This document shows, piece after piece, positions 27,298 to 37,130 of a DNA stretch of 64,000 nucleotides. A model generated the notes under the pieces. The model made no database searches. It was not told the DNA's origin and saw only the letters and a list, made by a program, of their open reading frames with translations. The DNA lies in contig CAMPDV010002074.1 in NCBI GenBank assembly GCA_946699065.1, forward strand, positions 1 through 64,000, given 5' to 3'. The stretch comes from Loxodes magnus (taxonomy: Eukaryota > Ciliophora > Karyorelictea > Loxodida > Loxodidae). A program made the position numbers and the translations under genes. Position 1 is the first letter of the stretch. Every line of letters begins with the position of its first letter.

Positions 27298-28033
27298 ATC
27301 ATTAGAAAGTAAAAAAGATTTGCCAAGTCCGTTTTTGATGATCAGGTTTCTGAATTTTAAGACTGAATATAAAAATTTTTGAATAACAAAATTAAAAAAA
27401 TGAACTTAGGAGAATAGGCCAAGAGACTTAAGAAAGATAATAAGAAACTATTGGAAAGATAATAAGAGCGAAGAAATTATTTCAGATTCTCTTCACAAGA
27501 GTTATATCTAAATAATTCAAAGCTTGGCAAAAACTAAGATAGGTAATTTATTTTAGTATTTAGAGACAAAAAAGGGTGTAAAATTAGAATAAATAGTTCA
27601 GAAATATTAATAATTGTAAAATTATATCAGGTCTCCAAATTGAAGAAATGAAGGACAAAAATAGTGAAATAAATATTTAAAAAAGGTTGAAAAAGATGAA
27701 GAGCTATCACAAATCACAAGGCATCTATATATCAATATCAAATTTTTATTTTTTATAATAAATATTAAAAATATTAGTAAGACAAATAAAAATCTTTAAA
27801 ATATAGACATTGAAAGAATGTTAGGAAAATCAAGAGAAAATAAGTTTTAATAAATTGTCTAAGTCAATAAAAAAGACTTAAGAATTAAGAATAAAAAGAA
27901 AACAATTATTAAAAATTAAAAAAGCAATAAAAAATAAATAAATCTAAATTTTAAGAAATATCTGGATTAGTGGAAAAGAGGATTTAATGATTCTAAAGTG
28001 CTAAATTTTAATTTATCATTATTATAGCAACAG

Positions 28034-28620
28034 TAGCTATACATAAAAAGAAAAGAAGCACCTTATATTTAGTTTATTGATATTTCTGGATTTAGTGGTA
28101 TTGAATAAGATGATAAAGAAGTAAAAACTAAAATTAGTAATAGCTTAAGCTAACTTAATGAGGGAATTAACATCGCACTTTTATGTTTTTTAGCAGAGAG
28201 AGAAGCCATACATTAAAATTTTATTAAAGCATGATACAGTTAGGAGAAGTTTTAAAGAGATGTAACATCAAATATGTAAAAGTATGCTTCACTGAAATGG
28301 ACATGCTTTCTTAATAAAAAAGTTATAATTTCTTTTAGATTCTTGTCTAATAAATGTTCACATCTATTTAGTAAATTAAGAGTGAAAAAGTTAACGAAAA
28401 AATAATATTTATAAGCATAAATTAGAAAATGATGAACTATAAGAAATGGTAAGATATTAAGAACAAAACTAAGTCATTACAAGCGTTAACATCTATACAT
28501 AACAAGCAACATAAAAGTCGAATTTATATGAGTAAAACTAAAATTAGACAGTGGAGTTATAATAAAGTAATAGCACTAATTAGTAAGAAGAAAGTAAAGA
28601 ATATTTAGATTTGATAATAA
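28034..28620 (+). pseudogene. AIG1/GIMAP-type GTPase, 5'-truncated copy
   Basis: Begins abruptly with KRKEAPYIQFIDISGFSGIE, the region around the G3 (DxxG) motif of AIG1-type GTPases; the P-loop half is absent. It is about 93% identical at DNA level to 37,310-37,880. It keeps the frame through SQLNEGINIALLCF, where the 37-kb copy is shifted, but lacks one base near 28,228 relative to that copy. It was joined to the coiled-coil remnant by a rearrangement at about 28,034. Non-functional. Confidence 0.65.
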
Positions 28621-30290
28621 AAATAAAGCTAATACTTTATGAATTAAGTGTAATTGGTTTAAAGTTATAATAATTAATCTATTTTAAAATTGATAAACTA
28701 GCTAAATTAAAATTTATCTCATTCTTTCATAAATGTGAGTTAATAGTTAAAATTAATTATAAATAAAATTTTTGAGAAGTACTGTAATCATTAAAGTTAA
28801 TTAATAAAATAAATTATTTATTTAGAAAAGAATTCTTTAATAAAATTCTAATTTAACATTCTTTCTGTAGTAAGTAAAATTGAAAGAAACATTTTGCGAA
28901 GTAAAAGTAAGCTGTTTAGAATAAAATATATTATATAAATTAAGATATAAAAATGAAAAATCTTAGGAATATGATGAAAATGATAAAAGATATTAATTTT
29001 CTTAAGCCTGGAGATAATAAAATTAACATTCATTTAAAAGAAAAAAATTAATTGAATGAAGAAATGAAGAATATAGAAAGAGAACTATTTCTACTAAGTA
29101 AAAATAAAATAAATTAATAAATAATTGAATACTTAAAAATTTATAATATTAAGCATACCTGCTTAATAAATTATCTTTGTATTTTCGAGTGTATATTACT
29201 AAATAAACTAGCAAATAGTTGTATATAAATAGAAGAAGAAAAATAGTAAATTAAGATTAAATGGTAAGAGAAAGATAGAGAGTATAATATAGAAAAAATT
29301 AAGAAAATTAGCTTAAATAAAGCAATTAAAATAAATAGTTATTAAACAATAAAGATCTTAATATTTATCAACTTTATTTAAATTGCTTGGTAGAAGAAAC
29401 AAACTTCAGTTAAAGAAATTTTATGAATATATCGAAATATTAATATTTTAATATAGCAATTGAGAAGCTACGCAGCTAATTTGATAGATTTATTGCTTGG
29501 TATATTTAAAGATTTATACTTTGCTTGAAATAGAACTTTATCTACTTTATTACAAATTTATTTTCTTTACTTAAAATAATTCTTCCAAAAGCATTTTATA
29601 CTTTGCATCAGATGCTAACTAAAGAAATAAAAGATTTAGAAATAAATAAACTAAAGGATGATATAAATATAGAAATATTGTACTAAAAGAATAATATTAA
29701 AGTAAATAGAGTTAAATTAGAAATAATCATAGAATGCTTTTAATTATAATCATTAACAAATGTTTAAATTTTAATTTATTATCTCTATTATATCCCAAAT
29801 ACTTACTTAAATACAAATAATAAACATAATTTCTTATATTTTACCCATATTTTTATTCTTTACTAAATCAAAATTTTTTCGTCTTAATTTTTAATTTAAT
29901 CAGTTTATATAAAAATTAAAGCAGAATAATACATTTATTTAAATAAGCTTTAAATGAAAGATATTATTATAATATATCAGTATTATCTTTATAGACTTAT
30001 TAATGCTTCTTTTAATGCTTCTAGCTTATTGATTCTTTGTATTTTATTTATAAATTTTTCAAAATTCCTATCTTAACTTAATTTCAAGATAATTTTATTT
30101 CTTTTATGGATTTAACACTAGAGATAGACTTTTATTTGCTTAACCATAATTAGTGTTATATTTATGAAATTATTGAGATATCTAGTCAAGCATATTGCAT
30201 GATGATACATATTATGCATCAGATTAAATTTTTAACTAAGTTAAATATTTAAAAATTAGCAAAAACTTAATTGTATAGAATAGAGAAAAT
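28621..30290. other. decayed intergenic DNA
   Basis: Short blocks still match the tail of the 37-kb GTPase locus (for example 29,110-29,150 against 38,300-38,330), but no gene is supported. Lys/Glu-rich readings in this AT-rich DNA are expected by chance under this code. Confidence 0.4.
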
Positions 30291-31110
30291 ATGTAAATAC
30301 TATAGCTTAAAAGATATCAGGACTTTTTGCAGTTCTAAGAAAAAATTAGCCAACAAAATCCTAGAAAAACTAGGCTATTGAAAATAGTTCAAAAAATTAT
30401 CAACCAAATCGAAAATCCTGTCCCTAAAGAGAAGTTTAGGAAATAGGCTATAATATTATGCACCCATAAGACAAAAATTTCGCCATATAGCAGTAAATAA
30501 ATTATGATTAGCTGATAAAAGTGGAGTTGGATTTCCAAGAAGAGGTCAAAAAGTTGATGACAATAAGAAATTAATGTAAAAACTTAAAATTTCAAAGGAA
30601 ATAGAATCGAGTCTCATAACTATGAAAGAGACCGTAATGCCTTTGAAATATTTAAAAAGGCATGAAAAACCAATTATTTAACTAGCAATAGAAACGGGAA
30701 GAAAAAAGCAATTATAAAGGAAAAATAGAATAAACAGCAGAAAATGCAGAGTTAAATGGAACTAAGAGAATAGTGTAATGATCCAATGATAATCGAAAGA
30801 ATTAAAGCTCAAGATTCACACCTAAACAAAAATAAAAGTTATAATTACTGTAGCTCACATCTTCGAAAAAGTTGCTATAAATTTCACAACTTCAAATAAT
30901 AATAATAAAATTACTAGAAGGTATTGGAGAACAAAAAGAAGAGACTTCTCAAGATATAAATAAAAAGAGAAAGATTATATTGCAAAAAATCGAAAAAATA
31001 TACAAGAAAAAGAATAACAAGCATCATCTAGGCGAAAGAATACCTCAAGGACCATATGCATCGCAAAGAGAAGAATTTTAGAGACTTTCAAACTTTTATA
31101 TATTTAGCCT
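30290..31110 (+). mobile_element. decayed relative of the ORF1/gag-like element
   Basis: The plus strand contains short stretches alignable to the intact ORF1-like protein at 26.4 kb: a coiled-coil piece with FQEEVKKL near 30,530 and a Cys/His knuckle-like patch near 30,850. GC content is raised. The element is heavily broken and old; no target duplications were found. Family as for 26,375-27,297. Confidence 0.5.
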
Positions 31111-31129
31111 CTAAAGCAATTTAGGGGCT

Positions 31130-31930
31130 GATGGAAAAGAGATTGAATTATCTCCAAGAAAGTTAAACATTTAATTTATTATATGTATTATTTAAAAATA
31201 AAAAAATGGAAAGCTTATTGTAAAATGTCTCTCTAAACAGGATCCATCCCAATCAAATTATGATTAGCAAAATATACTTTAAGAACTCAAAATTGTGCAT
31301 AGAATAATCTTAAAATTTTAAGAAAAATATAAGAACTTGAAGGAAAAATAACATGCCGATGTCTAACTCATAAGAATAAAAAAATGATAATAAATACTCA
31401 GCAAAGATAAAAATTGAATAATTAGAAACTAAATTCAACCAATTCGCAGAGCTGACCGAAAACATATTCCTTTAAAATATATCGATGAATGATCCAAAGG
31501 ATGTAGAACCAAAAAAATCAAACAGAAAAAATTTCCTACTCAAGAGAAAAAATAATATTGATATTGCAGGAGATTTGAACATACGTTAAGATACTGCTGT
31601 AATTTCAAACGAAAGCATTAACAAGAAACTTTAAAATTATGATAATCGTTTAGTAATTATATTGCACCCCAGAAGGGTTATTAAATAGAAAAAAAATGTA
31701 CTTTTGGAGTGAAATCTTGATGAAAATTACTCTTGCTCAACAAAGAAGAAACTTAAATATGATTGGAATTGAACTCGACGGAAGGAAAACACCTTTAATA
31801 AAAAGGGTTAACACAGTAATGCTTGGCATGTATTAAAAGAAAATTATCCGGAATAAAACTGGAAATGGAATATTTAACAGAACTAATAAATTTTAAAGTA
31901 ATGAACCTGAATGAAAAGTGGAGTCACTAT
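31130..31930 (+). mobile_element. second decayed relative of the ORF1/gag-like element
   Basis: Another old, broken copy with a knuckle-like patch near 31,560 (CRRFEHTLRYC, keeping C-x4-H-x4-C spacing) and a coiled-coil-like part upstream. It follows the previous copy within about 30 bp, so the two may represent a tandem or nested pair. A Trp-rich reading near 31,730-31,900 has no recognised domain. Confidence 0.45.
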
Positions 31931-32070
31931 AATTTACTCATTTAATTCTAAAAATTAATTATCTTGTATATATCTAACTTTTAATATTTCAAATATACAA
32001 ATTAAAAAATTATTTTATAATATGAGTAAATAAAGAGTAAAAAAAAGTTTCTTAGTCACTTTCATAATTC

Positions 32071-35000
32071 TCATTTAGCAGCTGTTTTATAAAAATAATT
32101 ACCACCTTCATTTGGTTTGCATTACACTCTATTGTAGATAAATTAACTGCCTAATATTTAGTTAAGTGTATTTTACAACCTTAAAATTCTAATATCTTAC
32201 ATTCTGGCTTTTATATTATTACCCCCTAAAATAAAAAATAAGCATACAAACTATTTTTTGAATTATTTACTTTCTTATTTCATTTTAAATATTTACCATC
32301 TAAAATTTAATTTATTACATTCTCTGTTTAAAATTTACATTCTAATGTCATTAAATTATTTAACATTCTGAAACATAAATAACGCACTCCCTATAATTAT
32401 AGTAACTTACACTCTTATATAATATACCTACACTCTAGATTTTAGAGTCTTACAGTCTTTTCAATTACAGTCTTACATTCTTTTATTAAAATATTACTGA
32501 CTATAAAATAGATAACCTTACTTTCTATAAACATTAAAGATTTTACAATCTTTAAGTCTTTATAAATTACCTATTTAAATGTCTTAATTATTTTACTTTC
32601 TAAGCATATATTTTAATTTTTTTACGATCTTGAGTAATGTTTAAAACAACTTACTTTCTAGTTTTTTAAACTATTTTACATTCTTAATTTTTATTCAAAT
32701 CTCTTACATCCCACAGCTTCTGATTATTTTGATTAAAATATTTTACATTCTTAAGTTTTATTCAAATCTCTTACATCTCGCAGCTTCTAATTATTTTGAT
32801 TAAACTATTTTACATTCTTAAGTACTATTAAAATCTCTTACATCCAAAAATATCTATTTATTTTGACTAAACTATTTTACTTTCTTAAGTTTTATTCAAA
32901 TCTCTTACATCCCAAAACTTCTAATTATTTTGATTAAACTATTTTACATTCTTAAGTGCTATTCGAAATAACTTACAAGCCACTTAGATTTTCAAATATT
33001 TACTTTCTTTTGAGTAAGAATATTACGATCTGATATAATAAATATTTCTTACTTTCTAAGTAAATCTAAATATTATTAAAAGTTACTTAAGTTAATAAAA
33101 AATTCATACGTTGGGCTTTTTAAATTTAAAGTTTACATCCTAGTGTTGAAATATATTACCACCTAAAATAGATTGTTAATATTACAAGCTTGTTATAAAT
33201 AAGAATTTACAGCCTAGATGTTAATTTATTAATTGATACATTCTATATTTAACTTAATTATTTACAATCTGCATTACATTTAAGTGGATTACAGACTTAT
33301 AATTTATTAAAGCCCTCTTACTTTCTGAATATAACTTTAAAATTTTTACAGTCTATATTTTATTTTAGTTATCTTACTCCCTATATATAAACTAAAAATT
33401 ACTTTTATCTTGTTATATTCAAAATTACGCCTCTATTTTTCTCAAACATTTACAAGCTTATATAACTATCTTACCACCTATTTTTAAGACATTACATTCT
33501 TTATTATATCAAGGAACTTACTTGCTAATGTTTATTTATATATATTACTACCTTGTTATAATTTAACTTTCTTACAAGCTTGATGAGCATTAAAAGCATT
33601 TACAATCTTTGTATAATTACTTTATACATTCTTTCATATTTTTAATGCTTTACATCCAACTTAATAATTTAAAGTTCTCACTATCTGTTTTATCTCTTAA
33701 TAAGTCTTACTCCGTTATTATCCTTAATATAATCCACCAACTTGATGCTTTATATAACTTACTTTCTTATTATATGTTAAAGGCTTTACGTTCTGAAAGT
33801 ATAGTAATAGACTTACATTCTTATTATATGTTAAAGGCTTTACGTTCTGAAAGTATAGTAATAGACTTACATTCTTATTATATGTTAAAGGCTTTACGTT
33901 CTGAAAATATAGTAAGAATCATACGTTCTTTGCATTAGATATTTACAATCTGAAATATTTAACATTTTACATGCTAAAAGTACATGAAATTGATTACTGT
34001 CTTTTAACTTTATTATAGTTACGATCTATTTTACTTATTACTTCCTATAATTTTAAAATTTACTACCTATATTAATTTAACTTAATACTTCCTGATTTTA
34101 ATAAGAAAATAAACATTCTTACCACCTATATTTTTAGCAACTTACCACCTTTTAGATTATTTTATTTTTACAAACTATAATAATTATTTTCTTACCTCCT
34201 AATTTGTTAGTTAAATTACCACCTTGAAATAATTTATTTTACAAGGTGCTTTCCTTTAATATCTTACTACCTTTATAATTTGTAAATATATTACACTCTG
34301 GACTTAAATATTACTGTCTGTATTTAAAATTTAGCATTCTTAAATTATAATAGTACTTACTTTCTAATGCATTTAGTTAATTACATGCTATTTAGCTTTT
34401 ATTTATTTACTGCCTTTAGTGATTTTTTATAGCTTACATGCTAATTTTAATTTTATACCTCCTTTTTATTTATAACTATTTACCACCTTTTAGATTTAGT
34501 ATTTCTTACATACTTATTTAATTTTTTACTTACTATATATTAAAAAATCTTACTCTTAAACTCCAGACTGATAAGATTCTTCTCATCTACTTCAAGTCAT
34601 TCTAAAGTCTACTAATTTTATTATTCTCTTTCGTTATGATTCAACTTTTAAAATTCTTGGCTTATTGCATATTATCCTTCTATCTTTTACTTAACTTGCT
34701 CTATTGTATTATTTCATTCAATTTAGACATTAATCAATTTGCCATTTTATGTCTTAATAGCTAGCTATTTCGTTTCTTTTATTTATATCTTATAATTCAT
34801 AAAGTTTAATATTTCTTATTTGATTCCTTCAGCTTAACTCTTATAGCATAGTACTGAATAAAGTTTCTTTATTTACTTGTTTTTTTAAAACAGATTAGAA
34901 GCATTTTTTATAAAGTCAATTAACTCTCTTATACTTTGTAAATTTACTTGATTAAGCTAATTTAGCTGGCTCTTTAGTAATTCTAAGTTTTTTCTTTCTT

Positions 35001-35595
35001 AGTCAAACTTCTAATGGATGGCTTATTCATCCTTTTCTATTTATTTTATTCTTTTTTGCTAAATCTACTATATTGAGTTTATTAAAGCCTAGGAACTTTC
35101 ATTTACTTCACTTTTGTATTTCTGAATTCAAAGCTAAGCTTTCTAATATTCTTCTTCAAGATTATTTTGGCTTTCAGATAGAGATTTGTCTAGTTAATCT
35201 TTCTGCTATTAGGCTTTTTTCAACTCGTTCTATTTTATCTATTCTATTACTTCTTCTGCTATTACTATTTCATGCTCTTTATGCTATTATGAAAAAGCAC
35301 ATAAATGACATATTAGCTAAAACTCACTTCTACACAATAAACTCTTTGGCTAATTATGCATCTAGCAAATATCGATTTAATTTGGTACTTTCCCAGGAGT
35401 AAAAGCTATTTCTAGATCATAAGGATCTTATGCCGTGATTTGCTAGCAGGAAGGACAAACTATCTAACTATTCTACTAATGGAGTTTTAGAGTGCATTCA
35501 AAGCATAAGACATGATTACAACTAAGCATCTTTGGCTAGTTTCTTCCTTTATTGAACTCTTTGCTACAGTTAAGGCAAGAATTCGTTTGCTGCAT
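32071..35595 (-). CDS. TRIM-like RING/B-box/coiled-coil/UBL protein with microexon tail
   Basis: ATG 35,595. Exon 1 (35,595-34,554, 1,042 nt = 347 codons + 1 nt) encodes a C3HC4 RING (C7, C10, C26, H28, C31, C34, C47, C50), a B-box (C77, H80, C88, E91, C96, C99, H105, H108), a long coiled coil (about 115-260) and a ubiquitin-like fold at about 275-347 (IKTQNGKLINVQIEW, TIEQVKQKIE, LISLEF). Family knowledge points to an E3 ubiquitin ligase. The remainder is split into about 93 microexons (see the next entry), adding about 113 residues with CxxC pairs (CGAC, CTPCGVC, CTKC, CCKC) and Gln-rich repeats, and ends at TGA 32,071-32,073, followed by two more in-frame TGAs. Total is about 464 residues. 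Domain assignment of exon 1 is firm; the splicing of the tail is inferred. Confidence 0.85.
32704..32971 (-). repeat. 67-bp tandem repeat of exon-intron units, four copies
   Basis: Motifs recur at exactly 67-bp steps (32,704, 32,771, 32,838, 32,905 and 32,743, 32,810, 32,877, 32,944). Each unit is a 12-nt exon, a 25-nt intron, a 3-nt exon and a 27-nt intron. In the phase set by exon 1 the units give pentapeptides QQVLG, QNIFG, QQAAR and QQAVG. Introns within the units are nearly identical, unlike introns elsewhere in the array, showing duplication of whole exon-intron modules. Confidence 0.85.
33786..33912 (-). repeat. 54-bp tandem repeat with two microexons per unit
   Basis: Motifs are spaced exactly 27 bp from 33,786 to 33,894, alternating TTACGTTCT and TTACATTCT; the 54-bp unit repeats nearly perfectly about 2.3 times. 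Each unit adds two codons, which become a Gln run (CAA/TAA) in the phase set by exon 1. Confidence 0.85.
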
Positions 35596-36272
35596 TTTAT
35601 TATTTTCAACGGATTCTCTTTTAAACTAAAATTAGGAGTTTAAGAAAAATTATGAAATAAACAAATTAATAAAGGAAATGGGACTCATACCTTATTAAAG
35701 CCAAACCTTAGCTATAACTACTTATTTTATTCTATCTTTCAAAGATAATCATTATAGCATAAGGTTTAGTATCCTTAAAACCTATAAGCATACTCATAAG
35801 TAAGTAACTTATTGATCAACCTTAAATAAATAACTTAATTTGTATGAAAGCTATTAGTTCAATTAACCTTATCTATAAGTAAAGAACTTAGCTATTTAAC
35901 CCATATAGATAGATTTAATTAATAGATAATTCATCTTTAAGAAAAGTATATGAGCTGTTTTAGCTTTATTTAGACTTAAGATAAATCTAATTTCTTTTAA
36001 CTAGTTTAGATTTGCTATGTATAAGGATTGTCACTAAGTCTCATATACTTAGATAGAAACAAGTTAGAATAACTTAAATTAAATCAATTTTTATCTCCAA
36101 CCTACTTAAATTATACTAGTCTCTAAGTTTTTAGATCACCTTTTAGAAATCAGACTCATTATTTACTTTTCCTAGATTCTCTTCTATAATATCAAATACT
36201 CTTTACCATCTACCAATCCCATATATTATTCAACCCTTTAACTATTAAAACTATTCTACCCAATATTTATTA
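35596..36272. other. intergenic, upstream of the TRIM-like gene
   Basis: AT-rich, no gene. It should contain the promoter of the minus-strand TRIM-like gene; no distinct element was recognised. Confidence 0.4.
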
Positions 36273-36350
36273 ACATGTGCACCGGTCCAAGGCGCTAGAC
36301 TCAAGTTCTAGTGGGGGAAATTCCAAGTGATTCAAATCTCACCGCATGCA
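36273..36350 (+). pseudogene. tRNA-Leu (CAA) relic
   Basis: GGCGCTAGACTCAAGTTCTAG gives an anticodon arm with loop CTCAAGT-like sequence (anticodon CAA), followed by a long variable arm, a T-arm-like TTCAAAT and an acceptor end CCGCATGCA. Compared with a normal tRNA-Leu the D arm is several bases short and the T stem has lost a base, so the cloverleaf is not complete. Probably a tRNA pseudogene. Confidence 0.6.
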
Positions 36351-36490
36351 TTTTAAAATAATCCTAATTAAAATAAAAATATTTAGGACTAATAGGTCTA
36401 TATTAGACTATTTTACACTAATAAACTAATGAAGACTTTTAAAAGTTATATTAATATACTCTTAAATTATTAATAAATACATTTTATAAA

Positions 36491-36574
36491 TGGCAGCTGT
36501 GGGATTCGAACCCACGCGCACTAGTGTGCAACAGATCTTAAGTCTGTCTCCTTAACCGACTCGGACAAACTGCC
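36491..36574 (-). tRNA. tRNA-Leu (TAA), second copy
   Basis: Reverse complement is identical over 84 nt to the gene at 11,404-11,487: class II variable arm, anticodon TAA, discriminator A. The flanks differ, so the identity reflects selection or conversion of the gene itself. Confidence 0.95.
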
Positions 36575-37130
36575 TTAGATTTACTCTTACTGACTTATTA
36601 TAAACAACTATAACCTTTAGTTTAATTGTGATGGATAGACTAAATAGCTTTGTTCCTTATTTCTAAATAAGCAAGGACTTTTAAAATAAAATAGGTTCTA
36701 TCTATTTTAGTTATAAACTTAATAAACTAAATGTTTATATTTTTAAATATCTTCTATTTATTAATAGGAATAACTATAACTGTTAATCTTAACTAAATAT
36801 TGAATTAATATAAGTTTCTAACTAACTACTTGATAAATAATAATTTCTAGGTTTATCTTTTTAAATAATAGTGAATGATATTTGTTTAGTTGATTTAATC
36901 TAATTGTTCATATTCTTTCAAAATAAATGATTATATATTAGTTTGATTATTAGCTAAATTATCTAAACCATTGTATTAAAGCTAAATAATTTCTATATAC
37001 TCTTTTTATTCCTTGTATTACTGCAAAGCTTAGTTGTAAGCATTATAGTAATATATTTAATTATCTCTTTTAACTTGATATTTCATTAATTCTTTTATTT
37101 CTACATAAGGATTCTAAAATTTATTATTAA
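36575..37130. other. AT-rich intergenic tract
   Basis: No gene, RNA or repeat supported between the tRNA-Leu and the GTPase pseudogene. Confidence 0.4.

Larger units (their letters stand above)
26235..28033 (+). pseudogene. coiled-coil protein remnant, interrupted by an insertion
   Basis: Two coding-like pieces (26,235-26,374 and 27,298-28,033) match, piece for piece, an uninterrupted minus-strand copy at 54,700-55,640. The left piece reads FRKSIQRIALRFKEKE and the right piece contains EQAKRLKKDNKKLLERQQER, a coiled coil. The 893-bp retroelement at 26,390-27,282 splits them. At about 28,034 the homology stops and a 5'-truncated AIG1-type GTPase begins. No domain was recognised, so the original function is unknown. 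Confidence 0.55.
32071..34554 (-). other. microexon/mini-intron array, about 93 mostly 1-codon exons
   Basis: On the plus strand the motif TTAC-NNN-CT recurs about 93 times, for example at 34,526, 34,506, 34,480, 34,434, 34,407 and on to 32,144, 32,122 and 32,099. On the minus strand each is AG-NNN-GTAA: acceptor, 3-nt exon, donor. Intervals are AT-rich, unrelated in sequence and mostly 15-27 nt, with one near 31. Exceptions keep the frame: 6-nt exons at 34,243, 33,654, 33,403, 33,110 and 32,977; 12-nt exons at 33,711, 32,908, 32,841, 32,774 and 32,707. Variant donors include GTAT, GTGG, GTGA, GTGC, GTTA, GTAG and one GC. Two places are unclear: 33,429 (3 or 4 nt, or a 12-nt exon after a 13-nt intron) and 33,056-33,109 (a 54-nt intron, or a 24-nt intron plus a 33-nt exon). 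Exon bases are richer in G and C than intron bases. Confidence 0.75.

Noticed and set aside
31690-31930. Trp-rich coding frame after the second decayed element
   Set aside because: In a code without dedicated stops, Trp-rich readings arise by chance from TGA and TGG; no domain or paralogue supports it.
33609-33938. 109-codon standard-code ORF on the plus strand with an internal repeat
   Set aside because: It is a shadow of the microexon array's tandem repeat; the frame reads through splice motifs and intron sequence of the minus-strand gene.
32099-34534. CRISPR-like or simple satellite array
   Set aside because: No long conserved repeat: only seven motif bases recur, spacing varies, spacers are AT-rich, and exceptions occur in multiples of three. 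The splice-site reading explains all of these.
35073-35402. 109-codon standard-code ORF on the plus strand
   Set aside because: Antisense shadow of exon 1 of the TRIM-like gene (coiled coil), which has clear RING, B-box and ubiquitin-like motifs on the other strand.
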